Source of the DNA: Fidelibacterota bacterium
GTDB taxonomy: Bacteria > Fidelibacterota > UBA8477 > JABMPR01
DNA length: 56,136 nucleotides
NCBI GenBank assembly: GCA_024278595.1
Contig: JAJRSW010000004.1
Span: 1 to 56,136 of the forward strand
Direction: 5' to 3'
A program made the translations under genes and the position numbers. Below are positions 17,396-26,074 of this stretch, piece after piece; positions within the stretch are counted from its first letter, which is position 1; every line of letters starts with the position of its first letter. The notes under the pieces are model-generated. The model searched no databases. It was not told the origin of the DNA and saw nothing but the letters and a program-made list of their open reading frames with translations.

Positions 17396-18739
17396 ATGAG
17401 TAAATTTTCACTTACCCCTAAAGAGATTGTTAAGGAACTGGACAAATACATTATTGGACAGGATGGGGCAAAAAAATCAGTGGCCATCGCTTTGCGGAAC
17501 CGCTGGAGACGCCAACAGGTGACAACTGACATCCGGGATGAGATCGTTCCCAATAACATTATCATGATCGGTTCAACCGGTGTTGGCAAAACCGAGATCG
17601 CCCGGCGTCTGTCACATCTGGTTCAGGCCCCTTTTGTCAAGGTCGAAGCCTCCAAATTTACTGAAGTGGGATATGTGGGCCGTGATGTTGACTCCATGAT
17701 CCGGGATCTGGTAGACAATAGTTACACCATTGTCAAGGCCGAGCACGAGATCAGCGTTAAGGAACGCGCAGTTGAGATGGCCAACGATCGCATTCTGGAT
17801 CTGTTACTGCCACCCCTGAATAATCCGGATAAAGAATCAGCCGATTATGAGCGCTACTTGAAGACGCGGGCAAAAATGTCTAGCAAGTTGATGGCCGGTG
17901 ATTTTGAGGACCGTGATGTTGAGCTCAAGGTACAGGAAGACACCAGTGGACCCATGATGCAGATCTTTGGAACCATGGGTATGGAAGATATGGGTTTGAA
18001 TCTTCAGGATATGCTGGGAAATGCCCTGCCCAAGAAAAGAAAGGTGCGGCGACTCAGCATTGCAGAAGCTCGTATTCTGCTTATTAATGAAGAATCACAA
18101 AAGTTGATCGATGAAGAAAAGGTCCAGCATGAGGCCATTCATCGGGCGGAGCAAGACGGAATTGTTTTCGTCGACGAGATCGATAAGATCGCTGGTGAAC
18201 GCAGTGGGGGTGGTCCCGATGTCTCACGAGAGGGTGTCCAAAGAGATATCCTGCCCATTGTTGAAGGCAGCACGGTAAAAACAAAGTATGGTACCGTTGT
18301 CACCGACCATATCCTGTTCATAGCAGCTGGCGCCTTCCATAGTTCCAAGCCTTCGGATCTGATCCCTGAACTCCAGGGTCGCTTCCCCATCCGCGTGGAA
18401 CTGGAAAACCTGACTGAAGAAGATTTTGTTAAGATCCTAACTCAGCCTAAATCAGCCCTGCTGAAACAGTATATCGCCATGGTGGGAGCTGAGGATGTGA
18501 AGATCAGTTTTAACAAGGATGCCGTTGCCGAGATCGCCCGGGTGGCCTTTGAGGTCAATGAGAGCATGGAGAATATTGGTGCTCGACGTCTTCAGACCAT
18601 TATGAGCAGACTTTTAGAAGACACCCTGTTTCAACTACCTGACAGCAGTATTACCAGTATCAGGGTCACAAAATCCATGGTGGTCAAAGCTTTCAAGGAC
18701 ACCATGGCTGACCAGGATCTAAGCAAATACATTTTGTAG
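17396..18739 (+). CDS. hslU: HslU, ATPase subunit of HslUV protease
   Basis: 447-residue AAA+ unfoldase. The N-terminal LTPKEIVKELDKYIIGQ is diagnostic. Walker A is GSTGVGKT (residues 59-66), followed by the intermediate I domain, Walker B FVDEIDKI (about 257-264), the ELQGRFPIRVEL sensor region, and the extreme C-terminus DLSKYIL that docks into HslV. Length and order match the family. It is co-transcribed with hslV and ended by the hairpin at 18797. Confidence 0.96.
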   Translation: MSKFSLTPKEIVKELDKYIIGQDGAKKSVAIALRNRWRRQQVTTDIRDEIVPNNIIMIGSTGVGKTEIARRLSHLVQAPFVKVEASKFTEVGYVGRDVDSMIRDLVDNSYTIVKAEHEISVKERAVEMANDRILDLLLPPLNNPDKESADYERYLKTRAKMSSKLMAGDFEDRDVELKVQEDTSGPMMQIFGTMGMEDMGLNLQDMLGNALPKKRKVRRLSIAEARILLINEESQKLIDEEKVQHEAIHRAEQDGIVFVDEIDKIAGERSGGGPDVSREGVQRDILPIVEGSTVKTKYGTVVTDHILFIAAGAFHSSKPSDLIPELQGRFPIRVELENLTEEDFVKILTQPKSALLKQYIAMVGAEDVKISFNKDAVAEIARVAFEVNESMENIGARRLQTIMSRLLEDTLFQLPDSSITSIRVTKSMVVKAFKDTMADQDLSKYIL

Positions 18740-18796
18740 AAAGATTATATTAATGATCATCAGCTGCCAGGCACTCAAAACCATATTAACAATCAG

Positions 18797-18824
18797 ACTC
18801 CGTCTTAATGGCGGAGTTTTTTTT
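18797..18824 (+). terminator. Rho-independent terminator of hslVU
   Basis: Stem ACTCCG (18797-18802) / CGGAGT (18812-18817) followed by eight T residues, 57 bases after the hslU stop. Confidence 0.82.
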
Positions 18825-18841
18825 ACCCTGAATAGCTACCA

Positions 18842-19008
18842 AGCCACAAAGACACAAAGTGACGGCGTTCTTTTTGGTGCGAATTATAGCTCGGCAATCC
18901 GGTTGTTCGATGAAGATAATATGACTGGTACAGAGTTATCAATCATCGCTAAGGTGGGTTTATGGGATGAACCAAAATCATTGTGCTACTTAGTGACTTT
19001 GTGGCATA
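18842..19008. repeat. CCAC(A/G)AAG inverted-repeat element, copy 2, in the argF leader
   Basis: The left arm GCCACAAAGACACAAAGTGA and the right arm, ending ACTTTGTGGC, are complementary over their outer ten bases and more weakly inward. The element fills most of the gap between the hslVU terminator and argF. The open frame crossing it looks accidental. A related element lies at 6380-6478. Confidence 0.5.
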
Positions 19009-19041
19009 AAACTATATCCACAGTAAGTATATGGAGGTTAA

Positions 19042-19980
19042 ATGAAACGAGATTTTTTAGCTGTAACCGATTTTAGTAGGGAAGATATCCATGAATCATT
19101 CCGGATCGCCAAACAACTAAAGGCTGATGTCAAAGCCGGTAAAACGCATCATTATTTTGCAAATCAGACCATGTCCATGGTTTTCGCCAAACCTTCCTTG
19201 CGCACCCGGGTCAGTTTTGAGACCGGGATGGCCCAATTTGGTGGCCACGCCTTATATCTGGGACCCAACGATATCAGTATCGGGAAACGTGAATCTGTGA
19301 AGGATATTGCCCGGGTTATTTCGCGCTATAATGATTGGATCATGGCTCGTCTATTCAAGCATGAACACATGATCGAGTTTGCCAAGTATGCTACAGTACC
19401 GGTGATCAATGGCTTGACTGATTACAACCACCCCTGTCAGATCATGGCGGATATGTTGACCATCCATGAACATCGAGGAACTGTTGAGGGGCAGAAAGTA
19501 GTCTTTATTGGCGATGGTAATAATGTCTGTAATTCCTTTTTGAATTTCGCCTCTGTTGTGCCCTATCACTTTGTTTTGGCTGCCCCGGCGGGCTATGATC
19601 CTGATCCGGAAACCCTGGCCAAAGCACAGGCTACCGGTCTGAGCAAGATCGAAGTGGTCCGTGATCCAATCAAAGCCGCTCGTGATGCCGATGTACTCTA
19701 CACTGATGTCTGGACATCCATGGGCCAGGAGGAGGAAGGCCAGAAAAGGTTGAATGATTTCAAGGGCTTCCAGATCAATAATGAACTATTGAGCTATGCC
19801 AAATCAGACGCTTTGGCCATGCATTGTCTCCCGGCTCACTATGGAGAAGAGATCACCGAAGCAAGCCTGGATGGTCCTCATTCTGTGGTATTTGATCAAG
19901 CTGAGAACCGCATGCACGCCCAAAAAGCGGTGATGGTCATGCTGGCCAACTCAGCCGGGGCGAATATCCAGATCCAGTAG
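19042..19980 (+). CDS. argF: Ornithine carbamoyltransferase
   Basis: 312 residues. It joins carbamoyl phosphate and ornithine to give citrulline in arginine synthesis (cytosol). The carbamoyl-phosphate loop is KPSLRTRVSFE (S-L-R-T-R in place of the commoner S-T-R-T-R, a known variant). The second site is DYNHPCQIMADMLT, and the ornithine-side Cys motif HCLPAHYGEEI is intact. The FVGDGNN-like stretch is FIGDGNNVCNSF. The start follows GGAGG by six bases. It is a single gene with no other arg genes adjacent. The HPCQ and HCLP motifs argue against the acetyl- or succinyl-ornithine enzymes. Confidence 0.94.
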   Translation: MKRDFLAVTDFSREDIHESFRIAKQLKADVKAGKTHHYFANQTMSMVFAKPSLRTRVSFETGMAQFGGHALYLGPNDISIGKRESVKDIARVISRYNDWIMARLFKHEHMIEFAKYATVPVINGLTDYNHPCQIMADMLTIHEHRGTVEGQKVVFIGDGNNVCNSFLNFASVVPYHFVLAAPAGYDPDPETLAKAQATGLSKIEVVRDPIKAARDADVLYTDVWTSMGQEEEGQKRLNDFKGFQINNELLSYAKSDALAMHCLPAHYGEEITEASLDGPHSVVFDQAENRMHAQKAVMVMLANSAGANIQIQ

Positions 19981-20135
19981 ATTAATTCGACTGGAGTTCA
20001 AAGTGCATTAAAATATTCACACCGAATTTGACAAAAAATACGAATTAAGCCCCTTGGGAGGGGTTCCTCATGGGGGGAGAGCCAGAGCGATGCACTGGCC
20101 GGAAATATTCAGGTAAAACAGCTCGTATATAAACA

Positions 20136-20161
20136 AAGAGGCTCTGGTTGCAGAGCCTCTT
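20136..20161 (-). terminator. Terminator of the fibronectin lipoprotein gene
   Basis: Perfect 11-bp stem AAGAGGCTCTG (20136-20146) / CAGAGCCTCTT (20151-20161) with a 4-base loop. On the minus strand it is followed by TGTTTATAT, and it lies about 20 bases past the stop at 20181. Confidence 0.75.
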
Positions 20162-20180
20162 CGCATTTATGTCTTGGAGC

Positions 20181-21170
20181 TTAGAGTGTTCTAAATGAGT
20201 GTGTTGCAGAATAGACATTAATCTCATCTGTATCCTGTGAATAACCTGCAACAAACCAGAAATATCGGGTGTTCGCCTCTAAAGCGGTAGCCGCGTTTGT
20301 AGGATATACAATACTCATTGTGTTCGCTGTGTTCGTTGTTAAATCGCTCTCCCAGATATCTCCAGATTGAGAGGAAGTGCGTACAACGATCTTATATTTT
20401 ACGGCCATATTAACATTGGTCCACTCAAAAGTAGGTGTCAATGATATGCTCTCAGCGAGATCGCTGGGGCTGGTCAGTGCTGGCACTTCAAGTGGCGTAT
20501 CTGAGACAACAATAGTAGGATCACTATCAAAGCCCCCAAGATCATAGGCAATTAGTCTGTAATGATAGGTGTTTCCCGGGGTCACATCTTCGTCTAAATA
20601 GTAGATACTCGTAACTGAATCAAGATAGGATTCAGCATCGGGTAAGAAGGAGGGTGAGGTTGATGACTTATAGATCTTATAATATGAGAAATCGCTTTCC
20701 GTATTTGCTGTCCAGGTTAGTTCAACATTCACTTCAAGATCAGCTTCAATATTGTGGGCCTTAATCTCAAGCCCGGCAGGTGGTTCAGGGGAAAATTGAT
20801 TATAAGGAGTAACAATTATAGTATTTGAAAAGGCACTTTCATTGCCACTGTCATCTTCTGCTGTGACCTTGTAACTGTAGGCCACATCATAATCCAGTCC
20901 CTCTTCTGAATAAAATAGAGTGCTTCCACTACCTATTTCATAGAAGTTTCCGGTATCTGCATCCCGGTATATGCGGTAAATAACAACATCATCATCAGCA
21001 GGAGCTTCCCAACTGATCGAGGCTTTGCCATCTACGGATTGGTTTGGATCAGAAACTAGATTCTGGGGTGCTCCAGGTGCGGTAGTATCATCTTCTTCCG
21101 GATCACTGCAGGACCACATAAAGAGTCCAAGTATTATTGATAAAAGTAAAACAGGATAACGTTTTGTCAT
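20181..21170 (-). CDS. Lipoprotein with two fibronectin type III domains
   Basis: About 329 residues. The start at 21170 (MTKRYPVLLL) is favoured by GGAGG six bases upstream. The signal peptide ends in the lipobox FMWSC, so the protein is lipid-anchored in the envelope. Two fibronectin type III domains follow (about residues 35-120, from APGAPQNLVSDPNQS, and about 125-225, from PPAGLEIKAHN). A third beta domain (about 230-329, from PSDLAESISLTPTFEWTN) resembles modules often found in FCB-group surface proteins. No enzyme motif is present. It probably acts as a structural or binding surface protein; its partner is unknown. Confidence 0.78.
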   Translation of the reverse strand: MTKRYPVLLLSIILGLFMWSCSDPEEDDTTAPGAPQNLVSDPNQSVDGKASISWEAPADDDVVIYRIYRDADTGNFYEIGSGSTLFYSEEGLDYDVAYSYKVTAEDDSGNESAFSNTIIVTPYNQFSPEPPAGLEIKAHNIEADLEVNVELTWTANTESDFSYYKIYKSSTSPSFLPDAESYLDSVTSIYYLDEDVTPGNTYHYRLIAYDLGGFDSDPTIVVSDTPLEVPALTSPSDLAESISLTPTFEWTNVNMAVKYKIVVRTSSQSGDIWESDLTTNTANTMSIVYPTNAATALEANTRYFWFVAGYSQDTDEINVYSATHSFRTL

Positions 21171-21265
21171 TATAGCCTCCATTTATTTTGGTCAGTCAAT
21201 TTAAGAAATAGATCAAAGAAACAAGTGCAATTAAGTAAGCTGCGATCAGAATAATTGTTGAATTA

Positions 21266-21293
21266 GTAGAGATGCAATGTATTACATCTCTAC
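21266..21293. repeat. 28-bp GTAGAGAC-type palindrome, copy 1
   Basis: The arms GTAGAGATG and CATCTCTAC are perfectly complementary; the centre is imperfect. It lies directly downstream of the stop of the aminomutase gene on the minus strand, where it could act as a 3' hairpin. Confidence 0.7.
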
Positions 21294-21300
21294 CAACCAA

Positions 21301-22341
21301 TTAGAATTGATTTTGAAGGGGGACTTTTCCCAAGCCACCGGGACGGTCTAGCACATAATGGGGCAGGGCGTAGCCGGGGATGGTACCCTGAAGTTCTTTC
21401 AAGATGGCCAGGCCTTTTTCAACTTGGACGCGCAAATGTCCCGTGCCACGGACTAGATCGGCCTGGTGCAGGTAATAGGGCTTGATCCTGATCTCCAGGA
21501 GTGTCATGAATAACTCACGCAGGGTTGCGGTAGAATCGTTCACACCGCGGAGCAAAACACTCTGGTTGAGGAAGGGTATACCCATGTTGACCCAGGAACC
21601 AATCTGTTGCCTGACCACAGATGTGATTTCATTGGGATGGTTGAAATGGGCGACTATCCAGACTGGTTTTTGCAGGTCGGCAATAATGATGCCCAATTCA
21701 GGTGTGAGCCTGAAGGGATTAACCACCGGTAGGCGGGTATGGATTCGGATCAAGCGCAGCTGAGCGATATCAGCTAATTTATTGAGAATTCCATGGAGCG
21801 CACCATCACCCAGGGTCAGTGGGTCGCCGCCGGTGAGGATGACCTCCTCGATCTGGGGATGTTCTTCGATATACTTGTAAGCTGCCTGGAGATCTTCCTC
21901 ACGGGCGTTGTGGGCGGTGTCACCAACCAGGCGCTTCCGGAAACAGAAGCGACAATACACCGCACACTGGGCTGTTGGCAGCAGCAAGACCCGGTCGGGA
22001 TAGCGATGAATGAGGGCTGACAGCGGCCGCGACCCACGCAATGGATGCTCATCACCAATGGGATCTTCAAGTTCATCGGGACGGATCTGGAGTTCAACCG
22101 GATCAGGAATGATCTGCCGGTAGAGGGGATCTGAATCGTCAAACTGTCTGATTAGCTTGAAATAATAGGGCGTGATAGCCATGCGATAATTGGAGGTCAA
22201 TTCAGTGAACTGATCAGGGTTGAAAGGCCAGGAATGACCTGGTGCTGACATCCATTCGGTAAGCGTTGCATGATCCTTACAGGAATGGGCGTGTTGCCAC
22301 TGCCAATTAGCCCAATCCGGTTGGGTGTTATCGAATTTCAT
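21301..22341 (-). CDS. KamA-family radical SAM protein (lysine 2,3-aminomutase-like)
   Basis: 346 residues. The radical SAM cluster motif is CAVYCRFCFRKR (C-x3-C-x2-C). PLP-site and substrate features of lysine 2,3-aminomutase are kept: the Lys of RPGGLGKVPL (PLP Schiff base), the Asp in HQADLVRGTGHLRV and the Asp in HYVLDRPGG, which bind the lysine substrate amine in the Clostridium enzyme. EpmB, the EF-P beta-lysylation relative, lacks the PGG-x-GK motif, so this looks more like a true aminomutase. It is, however, shorter than the usual 410-470 residues and stops just after that motif. It would convert L-lysine to beta-lysine, for osmolyte synthesis or lysine catabolism. No neighbouring ablB-like acetyltransferase or efp gene is seen. 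Confidence 0.83.
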   Translation of the reverse strand: MKFDNTQPDWANWQWQHAHSCKDHATLTEWMSAPGHSWPFNPDQFTELTSNYRMAITPYYFKLIRQFDDSDPLYRQIIPDPVELQIRPDELEDPIGDEHPLRGSRPLSALIHRYPDRVLLLPTAQCAVYCRFCFRKRLVGDTAHNAREEDLQAAYKYIEEHPQIEEVILTGGDPLTLGDGALHGILNKLADIAQLRLIRIHTRLPVVNPFRLTPELGIIIADLQKPVWIVAHFNHPNEITSVVRQQIGSWVNMGIPFLNQSVLLRGVNDSTATLRELFMTLLEIRIKPYYLHQADLVRGTGHLRVQVEKGLAILKELQGTIPGYALPHYVLDRPGGLGKVPLQNQF

Positions 22342-22368
22342 TGTTCAATCTGTTGTTTGGTGAGAATT

Positions 22369-22477
22369 ATATTAATCCGGCGGATAATAAGTGTGTCTCC
22401 CTGAGCTCGTCGAAGGGTCTACATAGGCGGTTTAAATGAAATCCAGCTTTAACATTAATGTCCGCCAGTTTAATAGT
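22369..22477. repeat. 108-bp dyad repeat family B, copy 1
   Basis: It matches 43661-43768 with about six differences. The outer arms ATTAATCCGGCGGATAATAA and CATTAATGTCCGCCAGTTTA are imperfect inverted repeats, and the middle carries CCCTGAGCTCGTCGAAGGG. It lies upstream of the aminomutase start and abuts the 28-bp palindrome at 22476. Confidence 0.78.
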
Positions 22478-22503
22478 AGAGACGCATTGCAATGCGTCTC
22501 TAC
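22476..22503. repeat. 28-bp GTAGAGAC palindrome, copy 2 (perfect)
   Basis: Perfect palindrome with half-site GTAGAGACGCATTG, 20 bases past the stop of the iron-sulfur gene at 22523 on the minus strand. It is probably the 3' end hairpin of that transcript. Confidence 0.8.
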
Positions 22504-22522
22504 CGGTTTTAGATAATTCTGA

Positions 22523-24535
22523 TTAGTCTTCAATAGCATCCACCAGATATTGGGCAATATCCTTGCTGGACGTCTGGGAATCCAATTCCGCGGCCTTGAT
22601 CCCATCGTTGATCATGGTAGCACAGAAAGGACAGGCTGTGGCAACTTCAGCGGGTTGCACCGCTTTGACATCTTCCATACGTTCTATATTGATGGTCTTT
22701 TCGCCCAGGGTTTCTTCCAACCACATGCGACCGCCACCAGCACCGCAGCATAAACCTTCGTTACCGGAGCGTGGAAATTCCGCTAAACGGACACCGGGTA
22801 TGGCGCTCATCAAATCCCTGGGAGCATTGTAAATACCATTATGCCGACCCAAATAGCAGGAATCATGGTAGCTTACCTTGGATTTATTTTGTTTTGTAGG
22901 GGTCAATCTGCCTTGCTTAACCAGATCATCCAGGAACTCTGCATGGTGGATGACCTCATAGTACTTACCCAGTGCCTGATAGTCATTTCTAAGTGCATTG
23001 AGACAATGCGGGCACTGAGTAATGATTTTCTTAACTTTATAATTATCAAAAGTATTGATGTTCTGTTGGGCCATCATCTGGAACAAATACTCATTCCCCA
23101 GGCGGCGGGCTGAATCACCAGTACAGGTCTCCTCTGTACCCAGAATAGCATAGTCTACGCCAGCTTTATTCAATAGCTTAACCATGGCCTGGGAGACCGC
23201 CTGGCCGCGGGCGTCATAGGCACCGGCACAGCCGACCCAATACAGATATTCTGCTGCACCCTTTTCGCGCATTTTGGGCACATCAAGATCGCCGATCCAT
23301 TTTTCACGATCCTGACCTGATTGACCCCAGGGGTTGCCGTTGACTTCCAGGTTCTTGAAGGTTGTTATGGCCTCCTTGGGAAACTTGCTTTCCATCATGA
23401 CCAGGTCTTGACGAATGCGGAGGATATCTACCAGGGGCTCATTGGCGACAGGGCAAACTTCCACGCAATATCCACAACTGGTGCAGGCCCAGATCGCATC
23501 TTCGGTGAGCATCCAGTCAGTGAGACGATCCTGGGAGTCATCACCACCGGCCAGCTCTGGTATATGATCACGGATATAATAGCGTTTATTAACTTCCAGG
23601 GCTGAGGGAGAAAGCGGCTTGCCGGTTATATAAGCCGGGCAGCCATCCTGACACCGGTTGCACATGATGCAGGCATAGGCGTCTAAGATACCCTTTTGCG
23701 GGAGATGCTCCAGCAGGGCTGCACCGTACTGTTCCAATGTTTCGTCTTCAAAATCGATGGTTTCAAAGGAAGCTGCGGTCATGGATCGGTCATTGATCAT
23801 ATGGTTCAATGGCCCCATAAACAGGTGGGCATGTTTGGTGGTGGGAAAATAGGGGATAAACGCCAGGATCAATCCGATGGCCAGCCACCAGGCGGCATGT
23901 TCACCAAAAATGAGCGCCTCCAGGCTAAGACCCTGCCAGGCAAGGGCGAAGGCTGATGCGGCTGGTTGGAATGCATCCGAATGCGCCTGAGCCAGCTCAA
24001 AGGAAGCACCGAGAAAGCGGAAACCCACATGGAAAAAGATAAAAAAGGCCACCAGAGCAGAATCTCGAAAGACGCCTTTCCGAGCTTTATCATTTACCAA
24101 TACATTCTCATTGATATGGAGATCAGGGTCATTCTGGATAAAGCGTCGGCTGAGAAAATAGAGCACACCCAGCATAACGATGACACTGAAAAGATCCACG
24201 AACAGGCGGTATAGTCCGCCCAGTATGGATCCAGGCATGAAATGGAAACCCGGAACCAGTCCATACAGAACATCGATGATATTTACCAACATATAGAGGA
24301 TGAAACCCCAGGCAACCCCGGTATGGATCACTGTGACAAAGGGACGGGTCTTAAAGAGGGGTGTTCCCAGAAAGGCTAAAATGCCTTGTGGGATACGTTT
24401 GAACACCAGCAACCAGTCAATGGGTCTGGACCCTCGGGCGATGATTCGAAACATATTGCCAAATGTGACCCGGGTGGCTCCTAAGGAACCAAGCAGGATC
24501 AGAATAAAGATTGCTTTTTCCCAACCTGTGAGCAT
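22523..24535 (-). CDS. Membrane-bound iron-sulfur/CCG-domain oxidoreductase (ETF:menaquinone oxidoreductase-like)
   Basis: About 670 residues. The start at 24535 has GGAGG eight bases upstream, lying inside the end of the preceding gene. The first about 240 residues are a multi-helix, NarI-like cytochrome b-type membrane domain with candidate heme His residues (for example VIHTGVAWGFIL). Then come two 4Fe-4S motifs (CIMCNRCQDGCP and CTSCGYCVEVCP) and two cysteine-rich CCG domains (VGCAGAYDARG with CPHC; SYHDSCYLGRHNG with GLCCGAGGG). This HdrDE-like layout is shared with proteins proposed to pass electrons from electron-transfer flavoprotein to menaquinone. No etfAB genes are next to it. The gene begins six bases after the flavin reductase stop, so they form one operon. 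Confidence 0.85.
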   Translation of the reverse strand: MLTGWEKAIFILILLGSLGATRVTFGNMFRIIARGSRPIDWLLVFKRIPQGILAFLGTPLFKTRPFVTVIHTGVAWGFILYMLVNIIDVLYGLVPGFHFMPGSILGGLYRLFVDLFSVIVMLGVLYFLSRRFIQNDPDLHINENVLVNDKARKGVFRDSALVAFFIFFHVGFRFLGASFELAQAHSDAFQPAASAFALAWQGLSLEALIFGEHAAWWLAIGLILAFIPYFPTTKHAHLFMGPLNHMINDRSMTAASFETIDFEDETLEQYGAALLEHLPQKGILDAYACIMCNRCQDGCPAYITGKPLSPSALEVNKRYYIRDHIPELAGGDDSQDRLTDWMLTEDAIWACTSCGYCVEVCPVANEPLVDILRIRQDLVMMESKFPKEAITTFKNLEVNGNPWGQSGQDREKWIGDLDVPKMREKGAAEYLYWVGCAGAYDARGQAVSQAMVKLLNKAGVDYAILGTEETCTGDSARRLGNEYLFQMMAQQNINTFDNYKVKKIITQCPHCLNALRNDYQALGKYYEVIHHAEFLDDLVKQGRLTPTKQNKSKVSYHDSCYLGRHNGIYNAPRDLMSAIPGVRLAEFPRSGNEGLCCGAGGGRMWLEETLGEKTINIERMEDVKAVQPAEVATACPFCATMINDGIKAAELDSQTSSKDIAQYLVDAIED

Positions 24536-24540
24536 AAGAA

Positions 24541-25026
24541 TTATCCTCCGTAGTGCCACCCGGTCTCAGAAAGACACATGGCTTGCTCTTCTTCTCTATT
24601 TATTCCAGCATCGACGACTTGGGCAATAATCACATGATGATCGCCCTCTTCGACAACGGTTTTAACCTGACAGGCAAGCCATGCTGGGCTAGCCTCCAAA
24701 ATCGCACCTCCGGTTTCGAGTGCTTTTGCTGGAAAGCCACCGAATTTATCATCTTCCCAGCTACCTGGTTTGAAAAAGGCGCCGGCTAAGCCCTTATCAC
24801 CTTTATTGACGAGACTGACCACCAGGTTCATATTTGAGCGGATGGCAGCATATAATCGACTATCCGCTTTGACAGCCATGGTGATCAATGGGGGCTCAAA
24901 GCTGGACTGGGTGAACCAGGTAACGGTGGCACCAACGGTGTCTGCCCCTTTTCCGGATGAGACGATGGCAACATTATGATGCAGTAATCTCAAGGTATGT
25001 TTTTTTGCTGCTAAACTGAATGACAT
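24541..25026 (-). CDS. Flavin reductase-domain (flavoredoxin-like) protein
   Basis: 161-residue FMN-binding split-barrel protein (PF01613-type). It has the characteristic opening LLHHNVAIVSSGKGADTVGATVTWFTQSSFEPPLI, seen here as LLHHNVAIVSSG then a GATVTW strand and an EPPLITMAVK strand. The middle NLVVSLVNKGDKGLAGAF and the late GDHHVIIAQVVDAG complete the fold. Members reduce flavins with NAD(P)H or bind FMN as electron carriers. It is the first gene of an operon with the membrane iron-sulfur oxidoreductase, so it may hand electrons to it; that link is inferred from position only. Confidence 0.85.
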   Translation of the reverse strand: MSFSLAAKKHTLRLLHHNVAIVSSGKGADTVGATVTWFTQSSFEPPLITMAVKADSRLYAAIRSNMNLVVSLVNKGDKGLAGAFFKPGSWEDDKFGGFPAKALETGGAILEASPAWLACQVKTVVEEGDHHVIIAQVVDAGINREEEQAMCLSETGWHYGG

Positions 25027-25509
25027 ATTGATGTTCCTTAATAGAATATTTTGGGCTAATCTAGCAGATTAGCGACATCAATCATACACCATTATCGATC
25101 ATCTATAATCATCAATTGATCCTCAGGATGAACCCGTATCATCAAGTGCTTTGCTCAGTGCAAATATTGCACCGAAAATTGATAAATAAACGACAGGAAT
25201 GGTTCGTGGGATCATTGATAAATTGGCGGATGTGAATTAAGGGACTGTGAAAAAACACCAGTTCAACTTAATAAATGGAGTGTATTATGCGATTTGGGGC
25301 AAACTAATATTTCCTGTTTAACATGCTGTTATTATAGGTAATAGCCCCAGTCTTCAGACTGTGGGACTGAAAAACCTTTCAGCGCAGGCTTTACGGGTTT
25401 CAACCCGTTTTTCAGACAGCCTCATAAATCCTGAGTCATGAAACTTGCAGGAGCAGGTAATGGTTGCTGCTTAAGCGGTTTAATGGTGGCTTACGTGACA
25501 GATACTAAA
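25027..25509. other. Intergenic region with a REP-like double hairpin
   Basis: No gene is visible. At 25345-25365 CCCCAGTCT-TC-AGACTGTGGG forms a hairpin, and at 25393-25408 ACGGGT-TTCA-ACCCGT forms a second. The surrounding sequence (AGCGCAGGCTTTACGGGTTT) resembles REP elements that accompany REP-associated tyrosine transposases in other bacteria. No such transposase is nearby. The rest of the gap is featureless and AT-rich. Confidence 0.45.
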
Positions 25510-25962
25510 TTAGGCATGACTTTTGGCAGCCTTGAACGCTTCCAGCAGTGTGAATGTATCTTCTTCTCGTAAGGCGTGGATCTGCCCCTGAAGCCCTAAG
25601 CGCCAATTTTTTTCAGGCCATTTCCGAAAGTGAAGCAGCCTTTTGGAGAAGTCACTCATATCCATCCAGGCTTCCGGATCGAGAATAGTGTGTGGGCGGA
25701 TCTTAAAGCGCCAGGGGTAGCGTTCCTCAGGATCTTTACCAAGGTTCACCCACATCCTGTCAGATGCTTCAGTTACGAATGATGAAATGGTGACCACTGC
25801 CGCCAGTTTTTGCAGTCCGGTGATGTAGTAGAAAAAAATATCGCCGGGTTCGACCTGAGCAGCTTTCTTACGCTGGCGTTTTTTTAAACCCTGCTGTGAA
25901 AAATCAAGACTTGCAGTTATATCCAGATTCTGTTTTGATGATATGATCAACCAGCCTGCCAT
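25510..25962 (-). CDS. EVE-domain protein
   Basis: 150 residues, almost the whole length being one EVE (PUA-like) domain: the opening GWLIISSKQN, the middle VEPGDIFFYYITGLQKLAAVVTI strand pair (seen as PGDIFFYYITG then LAAVVTIS) and YPWRFKIRP are typical. EVE domains bind modified bases in DNA or RNA (for example 5-methylcytosine) and occur both in housekeeping and in restriction-type contexts. Here it stands alone between a REP-like region and pgi on the same strand, with no nuclease partner, so a housekeeping or RNA-related role is more likely. The function is not determined. Confidence 0.8.
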   Translation of the reverse strand: MAGWLIISSKQNLDITASLDFSQQGLKKRQRKKAAQVEPGDIFFYYITGLQKLAAVVTISSFVTEASDRMWVNLGKDPEERYPWRFKIRPHTILDPEAWMDMSDFSKRLLHFRKWPEKNWRLGLQGQIHALREEDTFTLLEAFKAAKSHA

Positions 25963-26074
25963 ACTTTAGTTTAGAGATCACCCCTGTTGATCCCGAGGCA
26001 GGGGCGGGTCACACAGCCAGAGAGGTTATGGTGCAGTACCGGGATAACGCTTTCCAACAACCCAAAGATCGTGA

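Noticed and set aside
18753-19076. 107-codon frame between hslU and argF
   Set aside because: It spans the hslVU terminator and an inverted-repeat element, overlaps the argF start, and has no family resemblance.
19177-19230. S-L-R-T-R instead of S-T-R-T-R in ArgF as a sign of an acetyl- or succinyl-ornithine enzyme
   Set aside because: The HPCQ and HCLP ornithine-site motifs are those of ordinary ornithine carbamoyltransferases, which are known to vary at this position.
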